64,000 bases of DNA from Myoxocephalus aenaeus. Its lineage: Eukaryota > Chordata > Actinopteri > Perciformes > Cottidae. A program made the position numbers and the translations under genes. The stretch lies in contig JBAMJR010000270.1 of the NCBI GenBank assembly GCA_038501785.1, forward strand, positions 62,001-126,000, given 5' to 3'. Below are positions 23,990 to 35,581 of the stretch, in pieces; position 1 is the first letter of the stretch; each line of letters begins with the position of its first letter. Below the pieces are notes generated by a model that saw only the letters and a program-made list of their open reading frames with translations, did no database searches and had not been told where the DNA came from.

Positions 23990-24265
23990 ACGTCTCTCCT
24001 TTTTGTATCCTCATGCCACGATCTTCCACTCCTCCTCCTCCTCCGTTCCTCTCTTCATCTCTTCCCCTCTGCTGCTCCTGTTCCTTTCCTTCCATTTACT
24101 TTTATCTACTCTTCTCTCTCCCGCCCTCTTCTCTTCTTTTTTTATATTTTTTTATATCGGTCTACATCTCTCCTCTCCCTCTTCACTTCCACCTCCTCCC
24201 TTGCTCCCCCTTTTCTAGTCCTCCTACTCTTCCTTTTCTCTCTCTCTTTCTACGTCTTCTCTCCT
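23990..24265. other. Polypyrimidine tract
   Basis: Plus strand almost only C and T over about 250 bp (cctcctcctcctccgttcct and similar). Long open frames on the plus strand (up to 216 codons) are serine/leucine/proline-rich products of this bias. Confidence 0.7.
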
Positions 24266-24374
24266 TGCTACCTTGTTTATATTTATATAAATATATATAT
24301 TTCTCTCTTATCTTCTGTCAGGCAGGAAAACAGCCATTTGGGGTCCTGCCGACAACAATTTCCACCACCAGAGT

Positions 24375-24417
24375 GACACACACACACAGACACACACACA
24401 CACACACACACACACGC
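24375..24417. repeat. (CA)n microsatellite, interrupted
   Basis: CA run with a gaca interruption, followed by cgcgcagacacacc. Confidence 0.95.
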
Positions 24418-24698
24418 GCAGACACACCAATTTCCTCTGCTGTATAGCCAGCCAGCCGGTTCTGTCTAATAAAGCTCTCAACACAATCTCCCATCATCTT
24501 CTCAGCTTCTTTACTCTCGTATCGCTACCTTCCTTCCTCCTTCCTTAATCCCTTTTCTTCTTCCTTTGTCGCTTCCTTCCTTTCATCCTCTTCCTCTTGT
24601 CTTTAGTCGCTAACCCCCCCTCCATCCTCCCTCCATCTATCTATCTATCTATCTATCCATCTGCAGTAATGAGAAAACAGGGAATGCTCAGCTTGCCT

Positions 24699-24714
24699 GT
24701 GTGTGTGTGTGTGT

Positions 24715-24748
<34 letters not shown>
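24699..24748. repeat. (GT)n microsatellite, one interruption
   Basis: GT run broken once by a TA near 24719. First of five GT runs in 640 bp. Confidence 0.97.
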
Positions 24749-24750
<2 letters not shown>

Positions 24751-24826
24751 ATAAGACCATGGGAATTGCATTTCAGATGGGTTCATTTGCCTTGGCACAG
24801 CTCTGCTCTGGTTTGTGTCGATCTCT

Positions 24827-24829
<3 letters not shown>

Positions 24830-24873
<44 letters not shown>
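24830..24873. repeat. (GT)n microsatellite
   Basis: Perfect GT run following a short (CT)n stretch. Confidence 0.97.
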
Positions 24874-24874
<1 letters not shown>

Positions 24875-24949
24875 TCTCTCCATCTCCTAGGTGATCTCTA
24901 ATGTCACACACACTTACAGCCCTCCTCCTCTCATCCAATCAATCTCTGT

Positions 24950-24951
<2 letters not shown>

Positions 24952-25029
<78 letters not shown>
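24952..25029. repeat. (GT)n microsatellite, about 39 units
   Basis: Perfect run of 78 bp, among the longest in the window. Confidence 0.98.
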
Positions 25030-25031
<2 letters not shown>

Positions 25032-25126
25032 GTGTGTAGGTGTCTCCTGTCGGCATTTCTGACTGACATCTAACATACTTTACTGTGTGCATGTGTCAGT
25101 GTAAGTAGAGTATACAACATGTATGA

Positions 25127-25130
<4 letters not shown>

Positions 25131-25166
<36 letters not shown>
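25131..25166. repeat. (GT)n microsatellite
   Basis: Perfect GT run of about 18 units. Confidence 0.97.
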
Positions 25167-25168
<2 letters not shown>

Positions 25169-25260
25169 AGTCATCAAGTATAATGATGATTCCTTTGTGT
25201 GTCAGAAGACCAAAAGCCGGCTGCTGAAAGTCTTCACCCTTATGTCACATGACAGCCAGA

Positions 25261-25262
<2 letters not shown>

Positions 25263-25338
<76 letters not shown>
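25263..25338. repeat. (TG)n microsatellite, about 38 units
   Basis: Perfect run of 76 bp ending in tgacacgctg. Confidence 0.98.
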
Positions 25339-25339
<1 letters not shown>

Positions 25340-27371
25340 CACGCTGTGTTTAATGCCAACACTCTTTAACTTCCCCTCTCTAACTCAGCCAGCAGCTGAA
25401 GGCTCGCTGTGTGTGAGTGGAAACACTTTATTGAATTAAAGGAGATGTTTTATGCAAACATGTCTTTTAAATTCTCACGAAGCAAAATTTCTGTTTTGTC
25501 CATCGATAAAAACCTGTATATCTTGAGTGTTAAACACTCAGCGCCCGAGGTCTTGGAATGTCTGAATAGCAAAGAGGCAACTAACTATTCACCAACATGT
25601 TGAACACGGCTGACATGAAAATAACAAATTAGTTACCGATACCATTGATTTGAAGAAAACCAGTACACAGAGAGGATTATTTACTGGAGGTTTTGGTATT
25701 TCTCTAATTAGTATTTTCAGAATAAATTGTGTCGGCTCGCCAATAAAATCCATTGTAGCCGCCATGATACCAAACTGACTACAATAATACAACTCTTTAA
25801 AAACCTCACACAGGTATGCAACCTATACAATGATTTTCCAAAATAAAGTTGCACTTACTTTTTATTTTGTTTTTGTAATTGCTGCCAGGTTTTTTAATTG
25901 AAAAGAAATATGCTATGAAAGATCTGAAATTAGGTTAAAAAAAAGTAGAAAAAAAGTGTAATTTAATTTCTTGTGGACATGAAGCGTAACTTTGCTCTCT
26001 CGGTCTCATCCAACATGAGTTCACTGTGAAAACCTTCCAGCGGCTCCGCCTCAAGAGAGGATATCAGTTCATACTTATCTGTCTGGCACAGTTTGAACCA
26101 TCAATAAAAATGACCAGGATTTTATATTTCACCAAGGAGACTTTCATCAACCATCAATTATAGCTTATATTGTAAATTGAGAAACCACACTACTTGTCAT
26201 AACATTATTTTTAATGAAATAAAATGCACAGTTCCTTTTTCCGTTATTTCTTTCAACAGTAAAACAACTATTCTAACTACACACACAAACACAGCAGCAC
26301 GTGAGTCCCAATGCATACACATGCAGAGGGTTATCTGATGCATTCATGCGTTCACACCAGACCACAAAGCATTTATGAGATCATGCAAATAGACACGGCA
26401 TCCAATGCAGCTCTTCATAATAAAGATGTTGGTCTATATATATCTTTATAAACATGGTGAAGCACTGAGACCGGTTGAGGATGAAGGTTGAGGATGAAGG
26501 TTGTGCTGAGGCTCTCCCAGTGGACACTGGAGTGGGAGGACATGGGAGGTGGTGCTCACGAGAGAAGGCCATGTGATACTGATGTGACTTTGACAGTGAT
26601 GGTGAATGACAAGGGAATTGAAAGGTGAGTGGAGGAGGAGGAGGAGGAGGAGGAGGAGGAGGAAGAGGTGGGTGTTATAGGGCGAGAATCAGAGAGATGG
26701 TTAACCGCGAGAGTCGTGAGCAACAAGGAGACAATAAAGGTTTGTGTCGGGCTGCGGGGGAAGTAGATCACTGGGGAGAGAGTGTGTGGTTAGCTGTTAG
26801 GATTTAGATAAAACATGAAGCAAAATATATATAATGTATATTATAGATGTCCTCAAAAGAGAATACAATGTACCGGCTTCATGATTGCCCCCTTGGAGTA
26901 ATTTGATTTTTCTTACATTTCATAGTTCATGTGAAATAATAAAACTGTGTTGCCCTCTCACTACACACATGGGCTAATTAAAAACATATTTTAATTGTTA
27001 AAATAATATGCAATTATATGAACTATTTGATTTGATCAGTGAATCATTTTGTAAAAATAAGAACAATTCTATTTTTGAATCAACTTTCCACAGTTTGAGA
27101 ATCGCTGCTGTCTCTCAAACTGTCTCTCAAACTGAGGCAAAGACATCTTTAAGAAATGAAAATGTTTCAACCTGACCTTGTTGTTGCAGAGACAGTGAGC
27201 TTTGTGCAACAGTTGGCCTGTCCATGTGTGTATTAAAAGCACTGTTCGACATTAAAGCTGTAATTATAGTTAACTAACCCTAAAACCAGTGACTGTAACC
27301 TAAAACTCCTCCTGGAGATTTACTCCAACTTCTTCCGAACACATTGCATTTCCTGTCACAGCCATAATTTG

Positions 27372-27373
<2 letters not shown>
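25339..27373. other. Non-coding stretch, mostly AT-rich
   Basis: No gene supported. A (GGA)n run lies at 26631-26663 and a 15-bp tandem (gaggatgaaggttga) near 26476-26505. Confidence 0.4.
26631..26663. repeat. (GGA)n microsatellite
   Basis: Eleven GGA triplets; glycine or serine runs in overlapping frames derive from it. Confidence 0.95.
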
Positions 27374-27419
<46 letters not shown>

Positions 27420-27420
27420 T
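27374..27420. repeat. (CT)n-(AT)n compound microsatellite
   Basis: A CT run passes into an AT run that directly abuts foldback copy 3, consistent with insertion of that element into a TA dinucleotide. Confidence 0.95.
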
Positions 27421-27729
27421 TACCGTAAATGTCGGGTTACAAGCCGCTACTACCTTCGGTCAGTGTCTCCGTTAGCTCCCCGCTGTAGCCAGCTGGGGCT
27501 CCTGCTAGCGCTCTGTTATTTCCCCACTAACTTCCGCTAGCTCTCCGCTAACTTCCGCTAGCTCCCCGAAAACCACCGAAGGTAGCGGGACCAGGCTCGA
27601 CACCCGACTTGGGCAGAGGGGACGCGGGCAGTAGCAGCAGCAGCGCTAGCTAGCTGCTGAGCAGCGCTAGCTTGCAGCAGCGCTAGCTGACAGGCCGTAG
27701 GAGCGGCTTGTAACCCGACGTTTGCGGTA
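27421..27729. mobile_element. Foldback MITE (CCGTAAA family), copy 3
   Basis: Left end taccgtaaatgtcgggtt, right end aacccgacgtttgcggta; mirrored ctaccttcggtcagtgtc and accaccgaaggtagcggg phrases inside, gctagc-rich centre. It is inserted at the edge of a TA microsatellite. Confidence 0.85.
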
Positions 27730-28016
27730 GGCCTTACCTGCTGTTGTTTAAGAAATTGTCTGCTTGCAGAGCAGCTGCTGTTGGAGGCTGAGCGTGACCT
27801 AGAATGACAATGCAGAGCAAATACACCATGAATCACATTGAAGTGGAACAACAGCTCACTGGAAATTCACACGTATGGTGTCAGAAAGGGTTGAAGGTGT
27901 TCAACGACGTTGTAATCACCTAAAGAGATCTTCCTCTTCACGATGAAAAGATATAGGAGCAAAATAGAGAGGATTGCTAATGCAATTTACTGGGCTTTGG
28001 AGTGTCATTTCTATGC

Positions 28017-28017
<1 letters not shown>

Positions 28018-28074
<57 letters not shown>
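28018..28074. repeat. (AC)n microsatellite, about 28 units
   Basis: Uninterrupted AC run, 57 bp. Confidence 0.98.
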
Positions 28075-28076
<2 letters not shown>

Positions 28077-28559
28077 GCCTGTTGACAATGTGAGTCATTC
28101 TCCAGTTAGCACAGAGGGGAGCATCTCTGACTGGTTAGATAGAATCTAACTAGAGAGAACAAACACCAGTCCGGAGGTCTGTTTGTCTCGTCTGTTCATT
28201 GTCGACTGTAATTGACTTTGCTCACTGTAAAGACACGAAAAAATTGAAGAATGGAGGAAACAAAGAACGAAAGAAACCCAATTTCTGAAAGAACCCCGGA
28301 AAGGACTAAGAGAGCTGATGGTTTCAAATCCTCCAAATCACAGCTGGAAATACCTCTGGCAAATCAATACACTCTTACACACTCAGAGGTAGATTGGTGT
28401 GGTCTGAGTCGTGCTGATAAAGCACAGAGTGAATCCTGCAGGCAGGGGTGATGGAAATATGATGATTTACTTCAATACAAGGTATTTCAAACACATAAAT
28501 ATGTGACATAAATATATTTTTTACCTGCGCCTACGTGTAGCGGCGAGCAGCGAGTCCTA

Positions 28560-29230
28560 TTTCATGGACCTCATGCTTCAAAGGATGCCGCCAACTTTAG
28601 TGTGCTCGACTTCTGCTTTGTATAGAAGTCTATGCTTCACGTGTTAAAGCTGCATTCTCTCTCCTGACCATCAGGGGGCGACTCCTCTGGTTGTATAGAA
28701 GTCTATGCGTCATGTGTTCAAGCTGCATTCTCTCTAGTGAACACCAGGGGTGACTCCTCAAGTTGTATAGAAGTCTATGCTTCATGTGTTGAAGCTGCAT
28801 TATCTCTCCTGACCACCAGGGGGTGACTCCTCTGGTTGTATAGAAGTCTATATAAATGACTCTACTTCTCTCTTGATGTATTCCCTCAGTAAACATTGTA
28901 AACATGAGTTTATGTCTCAATCTCTAGTTTCAAGTCTTCTTCAATACAGCATGATGTTCATTTAGTAAATTATGGTCATTTAGAGTCAAACAGACCATAA
29001 AGCAGGGGATGCTTTAGGGGCGGGGCTACAAGGTGATTGACAGGTCGCTGGCGCTACCAGAGACGTATACTCTGTCTCTACGTCACTCCTTCGTCACTTC
29101 CGTTCATCGGTTGCAAAACCACCGAACTCGAGGCTTCAAACCGGCGGTCCACAACCCTACGGGTGACGTCACGATGACCACACCCACTTCTTCTATACAG
29201 CCCGTGGTCATTTCACACCTCACACAGGAG
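28560..29230 (+). repeat. 73-bp tandem array B (CTCF-like motif) with 3' flank
   Basis: Three units, motif starts near 28668 (ccatcagggggcgac), 28741 (acaccaggggtgac) and 28813 (ccaccagggggtgac). The shared 3' flank follows (tgatgtattccctcagtaaa, agtttcaagtcttcttcaat, gggatgctttaggggcgggg) to about 29045. Beyond it, gggtgacgtcacgatgacca and cttctatacagcccgtg look like a further part of the same teleost family. Confidence 0.8.
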
Positions 29231-30004
29231 GACTGAGTCTGGACTGGGAAATCTGACTCGGACCATCATGCAACACTTCAATGCAACCTGGACTGCTTGC
29301 TAATGACGCACTGCTTTCACCTCATCTCACCTGATGCTCCAGCTTCAAAGCTGTGACTTTGACACAATAAGCAGCTGGCACCTTTTCATCACAGTCAGAC
29401 ATGCTACGACACGCCTACACCGCTAACAACAGTGGAGTTCACGCTTTGCTTTTATTATTTGTGTCTTCCAGTGACTTGCGGCTCATTTGACGCGAGTGAA
29501 ACGTTACTTTTCTTACGTCTGCGAATATCAACATGCAATTTACGTCTCGTCTTTGACAGGTAATCTACTTTAGTGGGAAAAAAAAAGAGAATATTATCAT
29601 CCCCATGACCTCACTCGATATTTATCAAAGGATTTCGAAATGAATGTTCCGCCGGTGAGCCTGTGCCTGAGCATGTTAATGAGCTTAGTCTGGAGTCGAA
29701 ACACCCCACACTTCTTTGTGTGCGATAGCGGGTTTACTTGATGATCGACATGCCGGCTTTTCTGGATGGGAATTCATGAACTCCCACCGATGCACAAATA
29801 GCCTCGCGGAGAATTGTATTACACTTTGCAATTTCTCCAAAAAACACCTGCAGAACAAGCTCAGACAGACAAACTGTGTATACATGAGGTAATCAAAACC
29901 TGCACAGGGTTTCTCCTGTCTCAGACGATTCCCAATGTTCTACCGGCTGAACCTGCGAGCGCCCACGTAGAGCGGAAGAGGTTTCCGGAGGACAGCGATG
30001 AAGA
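29231..30004. other. Non-coding stretch, no feature recognised
   Basis: Single-copy-looking sequence preceding the minisatellite. A plus-strand frame open from 29814 runs into the repeat but has no recognisable N-terminal domain. Confidence 0.4.
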
Positions 30005-30867
30005 CGCTCGGGCTCCACCGTCCTCCATCATCGGGCTCCATCGTCCTCCATCATTGGGCTCCACTGTCCATCATCGGGCTCCACTGTCCTCCATCAGCGG
30101 GCTCCACTGTCCTCCATCATTGGGCTCCACTGTCCTCCATCAGCGGGATCCATCGTCCTCCATCATCGGGCTCCATCGTCCTCCATCAGCGGGCTCCATC
30201 AGCGGGCTCCATCGTCCTCCATCAGCGGGCTCCACTGTCCTCCATCATCGGGCTCCATCGTCCTCCATCAGCGGGATCCATCGTCCTCCATCATCGGGCT
30301 CCACTGTCCTCCATCATCAGGCTCCATCGTCCTCCATCAGCGGGCTCCACTGTCCTCCATCATCGGGCTCCATCGTCCTCCATCAGCGGGCTCCACTGTC
30401 CTCCATCATCAGGCTCCATCGTCCTCCATCAGCGGGCTCCACTGTCCTCCATCATCGGGCTCCATCGTCCTCCATCAGCGGGATCCATCGTCCTCCATCA
30501 TCGGGCTCCATCGTCCTCCATCAGCGGGCTCCATCGTCCTCCATCAGCGGGCTCCATCGTCCTCCATCAGCGGGCTCCACTGTCCTCCATCATCGGGCTC
30601 CATCGTCCTCCATCAGCGGGATCCATCGTCCTCCATCATGGGGCTCCATCGTCCTCCATCAGCGGGCTCCATCGTCCTCCATCAGCGGGCTCCACTGTCC
30701 TCCATCATCGGGCTCCACTGTCCTCCATCAGCGGGATCCATCGTCCTCCATCAGCGGGCTCCACTGTCCTCCATCATCAGGCTCCATCGTCCTCCATCAG
30801 CGGGATCCATCGTCCTCCATCAGCGGGATCCATCGTCCTCCATCAGCGGGATCCATCGTCCTCCATC
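30005..30867 (+). repeat. 23-bp minisatellite, about 37 units
   Basis: The unit is gggctccatcgtcctccatc plus atc or agc, in three mixed variants at the middle (ctccatcgt, ctccactgt, atccatcgt) and two at the end (atcggg, agcggg). Because 23 is not a multiple of three and no unit contains a stop in any plus-strand phase, all three forward frames stay open, giving frames of 398, 296 and 107 codons with a 23-residue periodicity (HRPPSAGS.VLHHRAPSSSI). Repeat-driven openness explains them better than a gene. Confidence 0.95.
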
Positions 30868-30989
30868 GGCGCCGCAAGCCAGCGCTAATCGTTGCCTCAT
30901 TCTCTTTGAACGTAAAGTCAGCGTTTTTATCTTGCGTCACGTTCTCCGTGAACGTGAGTAAAGTGTGTGCGCGGCAGTCTTATCAAACG

Positions 30990-31160
30990 AAGGCCCGTAG
31001 TACTCATTAAGTCTACAGAGCATTAGTGGGAACGCAGGGAGAGGTCTGAGAGCGAGGCAGAGCGATGAGAGCGGCTGGCCTCTGATCAAAGTCTGACAAC
31101 GCTGTACTACGGGGAGATTACCATCTCGGGGAGGAAAAGTAACAAGGGATAAACTGTGAG
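30990..31160. promoter_or_regulatory. Candidate conserved non-coding element
   Basis: Complex, non-repetitive sequence wedged between the minisatellite and a GGA run, with strings such as ggcctctgatcaaagtctga (TCF/LEF-like) and gagattaccatctcgggg. Composition is the only evidence. Confidence 0.15.
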
Positions 31161-31163
31161 AGA

Positions 31164-31193
31164 AAGAGGAGGAGGAGGAGGAGGAGGAGGAGG
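31164..31193. repeat. (GGA)n microsatellite
   Basis: GGA triplets passing into a gaagaaag purine stretch. Confidence 0.9.
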
Positions 31194-31366
31194 AAGAAGA
31201 AAGAGGTAGAAGAAAGAGAGAAGGGCAGGCTTTTTGATCATGTGTAACAATACCCGGCTGTGTAGGGTGGTTTACCGTTGCGTCAGTTTTGCTTCATAAA
31301 AGGAGCGACTGAAAGATACGAGCTCAATACAAACCAAGAGTATTCCCCAGTCACATTTGCTCTCTA

Positions 31367-31392
31367 ACACACACACACACACACACACACAC
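31367..31392. repeat. (AC)n microsatellite
   Basis: AC run of about 13 units. Confidence 0.95.
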
Positions 31393-31479
31393 GCGAGTCA
31401 AACCGCATTCCTCCGCTCTCTGTATTCAACGAGCTCCGTCTGCTCGCATTGATTTAACACCCTCTTACGATGGAAATGT

Positions 31480-31640
31480 GGCAGGTGTTGCAGGCGTAGA
31501 CACTTTCATGTTCCTCGGTCGGGTAAAGACGGCGCCGGGGGAGCCGAGCGAGGCGGCGATCAGCATGCGCCGCGGGGAGAGAGAGTCGCGTGGCGCCCGG
31601 GCTATCGTTTTTTTTTTTTTGCAGAGGTAGTTATGCGTGA
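31480..31640. other. CpG-rich stretch
   Basis: Strings such as gacggcgccgggggagccga and gcatgcgccgcggggagaga give high CpG density, ending at a T12 homopolymer. No supported exon. Confidence 0.3.
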
Positions 31641-32268
31641 CGTCGGGCCGTGTGTTGACCGGTAACGTGGCCTGAAATAACGCGTTCACAAGATAAAAGG
31701 TATGTATGGAAACGCCACGTGAAGAGTTCTAGACGCCAACGACAAACACTCGTTCTCTCCAGATTCTTGCTTCCTTCTAAAAGGTTCATTTTTGTTCTTC
31801 TCTCGGTTGAAATTTTTGACTTTGACCATTATTACTGACAGTCGTGTCAAGTTAAGTCATGTCAAGCTGTCCGTGAGGAGAAAGCTGGAGCCGGCGGAGG
31901 CGGAGGAAGACAGTGAGGTGTGAGTGGAATTTAAAGGGAGTGCATTGAGTATTGAGTAGTTACAGCCAGACGCCGGGATGCGATGAGTGTTATCATCATG
32001 AAATAAGATGCATCAACCACGTAATAGCCTTAAAAAAAGGCTTAATAACAACATTGAATAAGGCCGCTTATAAATCAAAGCGCACTTTTATCAATGTGTG
32101 ATTGATTCTCTGTTAACATCAGCAGGGGGGAGGCGTGTGGAAACAGCTGTTTGCAGCTTTCAGCTCTTTCTCTCTCTCTCTCTCTCTCTCTGCAACCACG
32201 AAACGCAAGCAGGCCGAACTAAGAAACCATGTTCCGTTGATCGATCCCCTCGGCAGCGCCGCACCTAC

Positions 32269-32271
<3 letters not shown>
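31641..32271. other. Non-coding stretch, no feature recognised
   Basis: Unremarkable apart from a (CT)n run at about 32167-32192. Confidence 0.4.

Positions 32272-32313
<42 letters not shown>
32272..32313. repeat. (AC)n microsatellite
   Basis: About 21 AC units. Confidence 0.97.
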
Positions 32314-32315
<2 letters not shown>

Positions 32316-32698
32316 CCTCGAAACACGACAAACAGCGTTGTGCGTGGATCCGAAACAATGCTTGTATGTGAACAATGCATGTGATGAATAAATGTCAAAC
32401 TTGCAACTACAACAGTCTAGAGTTCAGGCTTTTATTCTTGAAATCCCGTTACGGGCCCTCTTGAACCTCAACTGTCACTACAGGCGATGTTTAAAAGCCA
32501 CCCAAATAGATAAATTGCTATATCGTCCTCCTGAAGATGGGTCATCTCAACCAACCCAACCCTCTTTCAGAGATCCGCCCCGCCGAAGGGTCCTCGAGGA
32601 AGACAACATTAAAGAGGCATTTCTTCAACGGATCGATACGCCGTCACATTATTCCTCGCGCTGCCTGCTACAATTACTGTTGCGGCGAATCTCTCCAA

Positions 32699-32725
32699 AA
32701 CACACACACACACACACACACACCG
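32699..32725. repeat. (AC)n microsatellite
   Basis: About 13 AC units. Confidence 0.95.
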
Positions 32726-32895
32726 TCGGTCCACAAAATGGCGGCATAGATACGGCCCAGGAGACGAGGCTCCGGGCCAAACAGGGTGCTTCAGAGTGAC
32801 TTACGGGCTTCTGCAAAACCACCGTCGTCTCGCACCTTCAGATGTGTTTCTTTTCTCTCTCTCTCTCTGTCAAGCTGCTTGTCGGCTCTTCATCC

Positions 32896-32930
32896 ACTCC
32901 TCCTCCTCCTCCTCCTCCTCCTCCTCCTCG
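32896..32930. repeat. (CTC)n microsatellite
   Basis: About eleven CTC triplets; leucine, serine and proline runs in the three frames derive from it. Confidence 0.95.
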
Positions 32931-33101
32931 CTGCCCTCATTCCACCTCGACTTTCACAAACAGACACACAAATATCGCCAACGCACGCGCTCGCAAACCG
33001 AGGGCCCGTGCAGTGATGGACACCGGAGCTGGAGGGTGAAAATTGAGGGCGGACGTCACGTCAAACCAAGGACTCATAACAGCTCCATACATCAGCCCCT
33101 A

Positions 33102-33123
33102 TGTGTGTGTGTGTGTGTGTGTG
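33102..33123. repeat. (TG)n microsatellite
   Basis: About 11 units. Confidence 0.95.
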
Positions 33124-34165
33124 CGATGTCCTCACACGTATACACTAACAACCACGAGTCCACGCACACACAGGAGAACGCGCACACACAGATAAACAAT
33201 CAAACACAGATTGTGGCTGACAGATGAGTCGCTCCAGACCCGCAGCAACACGGAGAGACGGCGTGATAGTTGTCACACTCGTTTACTGATGCCTCTCCAT
33301 CCATCTCGGAGCTCATGTGTCAGAGAGATGGAGGTGTGACCTCTCGCAGATTGCCTGAACCCATCCCGCCGAGCAATCTCTCTCTCTCTTACAAGCTTCT
33401 CCGTTTTGCCTCTTCCTCCTCGCCCGCTTTGACGCCCCTTTCCTGCGTTTTCTCCTTCTTTTTTTGTTGCTGTTTTGTTCTCCCCCCGTCCCCCTTTTCT
33501 TTCCCCTCCTCATCCTCCCCCTCTTCGTGGAGTCATTGACACTTCAAAAAGGGGAGAGCGCCGGGTTTCTCTGTACTTTTGGCTCCGCTGTGCGGAGGGG
33601 AAATGCAGAAAAACCCCTAAGAACCCAAAAATGTGATGAACAATGCAAAAGCTCCCCGCGTCACTTTTTGAGATGGCGAACAAATAACCCGGAGAAAACC
33701 TGTCACAGCTGGAGAGATCTTAAGCAGCTCAGTGTGATCTCAAGGCAATTTCAAGAACTGTATACAAAAAGCAGCTCAGGCTGGTTTTGTTAGCACTGCA
33801 TGAAAAATTGAAAGAGCAGGGAACAGCTGCAGAATCTCAGTGCGAGAGGCGCCTGTGGGGCTGTTAGAGGGTGGAAAACAATGAGCAAGGTGCAACAAAA
33901 AAGTACTGAACTGATGCTCTTCCAATGCTAATACCTGCCGAGGCGCCACGTGATGTACTACAAAGTTTAAACTAGATTATCTGTGCTTATTGTTGGCTGT
34001 AAATGGCATAAATAGAGGTGTAGTCACAGGGAATCGTTTTTTTCTAACTCTAAACAAGTTAAAATTTGCTCCAGTGTCAATAAAACGCTTGTGTTTAGTG
34101 GCAAATCCTCAAACATCAAAAAAGAAACATTACCCAGACTAGACAGTACTTATGATATACAGTGA
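33124..34165. other. Non-coding stretch, pyrimidine-rich at 33365-33530
   Basis: A C/T-rich block is followed by ordinary sequence. No repeat ends or genes recognised. Confidence 0.4.
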
Positions 34166-34169
34166 TACT

Positions 34170-34690
34170 GTTTAGAAACCAGACCCGAAAGAAGCTTTAT
34201 TACTCCGCTAACGATTCTTTTTTACATGGAAGGAGTGAGAACTGAGCATGAGGGGTGGCCGGCGTCCTCCATGATGTTTTGGGCTTTCCCTTTTCGCAGC
34301 GAGTGGTGTCAATGTTATTTGTTTCTGTGCCACAGATTCCTTCCTGCTGTCTTCAGAGTCCTCTGAAGAGTCTGCCGTCCTGAGCAGTCGGGTTGCCGAG
34401 TTTTGGTTCTCATAGAAAACCTCTGAAATGTTTACGCCGAGAAACTCACCGATGGAAATAGGAGTGTGATCTCGTCAGATCTTCCTGAAGTTGACAGCGA
34501 CTTGTTTAGTCTGACTTGAGATCTGGAGAGATGATATCATCACCACTTCCCTCCTATAGGCCCTCTCATCACTGGCATTTATTTAGACCAAACACTGTGG
34601 TGTCATCTGCAAATTGTATAATGCTGTTTTTGTTATATTTGGTCATGTGTAGAGAGACTGCTCACAACTAATGTATAAGATGAGTGATTT
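34170..34690 (-). pseudogene. Decayed non-LTR retrotransposon reverse-transcriptase fragment
   Basis: Read on the minus strand, about 34616-34587 encodes QFADDTTVFGLNK, the catalytic motif C (F/Y-ADD) of a LINE reverse transcriptase (RT). Downstream pieces in broken frames fit the same protein: AYRREVV, VAVNFRK, HTPISIGEFLGVNISE and KAQNIMEDAGHPSCSVLTPS, the last resembling the RNIL.D..HP segment near the ORF2 C-terminus. Frameshifts and internal gaps separate them, and the N-terminal endonuclease and most of RT are missing. This is a 5'-truncated, inactive copy of a CR1/L2/Rex-like LINE; the exact clade cannot be fixed by eye. Confidence 0.75.
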
Positions 34691-34919
34691 GACCGATGGT
34701 CAGGAGATCAGAAAGCCAAGAACAGATAGAGTTGCTTTCTTTTAATTATTATTACAAATTAGCTCTCAAGCTAACTCTGTGCTACAATCAGTCTAAATTG
34801 AATAGCAGCTCGCCCTGCAAAAATAAACAATACAATGAAATGAAAGTTATATTTTCTGTTCCCTTTCTTAATCTTTAAACATATCTTTCTTCCTTCTATT
34901 ATTAATGCATCCACCATCA

Positions 34920-34946
34920 CCTCTCTCTCTCTCTCTCTCTCTCTCC
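34920..34946. repeat. (CT)n microsatellite
   Basis: CT run followed by ccctccctcccc. Confidence 0.95.
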
Positions 34947-35037
34947 CTCCCTCCCCAAATGGCAGTCCTCTAATTGAATAATGTATTAGTCGGCTTCTCC
35001 AGAATTTATTACTTGGGTGGACATTAAACTCCCTCAA

Positions 35038-35085
35038 ACACACACACACACACACGCACACGCACACGCACACGCACACGCACAC
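35038..35085. repeat. (CA)n-(CACACG)n compound repeat
   Basis: CA dinucleotides pass into five hexamers of the form cgcaca. Confidence 0.95.
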
Positions 35086-35581
35086 TTAGAGAAAAGGGGG
35101 ATTCAGAGGGTGGGATGAACGGCGGGAGGACGAATTGATGACAGGGTCAAGAATAGACAGAGAGAACGAGGGAGAATTAATGGCTAGTTTAGTGGTACGA
35201 TGAATAGTAATAAAAAAAAGCAGGACAGCGAGAAGTCACCTGGGGTTAAAACAAGCGGCAGAATTAATCCAGTTATGTCAAGCAAGACTGCTTCCTCCTG
35301 CAAGATCTACAACCTTTTTACTTTTGAGACGTAAGCAGTTCGACGTTTCTTTTGGAGCGATATTTGGGATTGAACAGCCAGACCCATGTGACGCTAAACA
35401 TATACAATGGCTCGGCGTTCTCTCTTTTGTGTGCGAGCTGACTCAGCGTTCTGTAGTCGAGGTAGCACTGACATCTCGAAAAGAAATCACCTTCACGTGT
35501 CAGAAGCTTCCCTTTATCCTGCAAGAGCGAGAACGTATCGTTCCAAGGATGCAACTCTTTGATCAAAGGGGAATACAAGGA
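35086..35581. other. Non-coding stretch, no feature recognised
   Basis: Frames of 86-96 codons on opposite strands (35318-35614) overlap and lack recognisable domains. Confidence 0.35.

Noticed and set aside
23726..24376. 216-codon plus-strand frame
   Set aside because: Begins in the tail of a LINE remnant and runs through a polypyrimidine tract; composition explains the openness.
24597..25439. Frames with long Cys-Val runs
   Set aside because: Products of GT microsatellites; the same applies to His-Thr frames at AC runs elsewhere.
28630..28920. 96-codon minus-strand frame with internal peptide repeats (HRLLYN.RS)
   Set aside because: It is the translation of 73-bp array B.
29814..31010. 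398-codon open frame on the plus strand (and 296- and 107-codon frames in other phases)
   Set aside because: All are carried by the 23-bp minisatellite, which has no stop in any forward phase; the N-terminal part has no domain and all phases are equally open.
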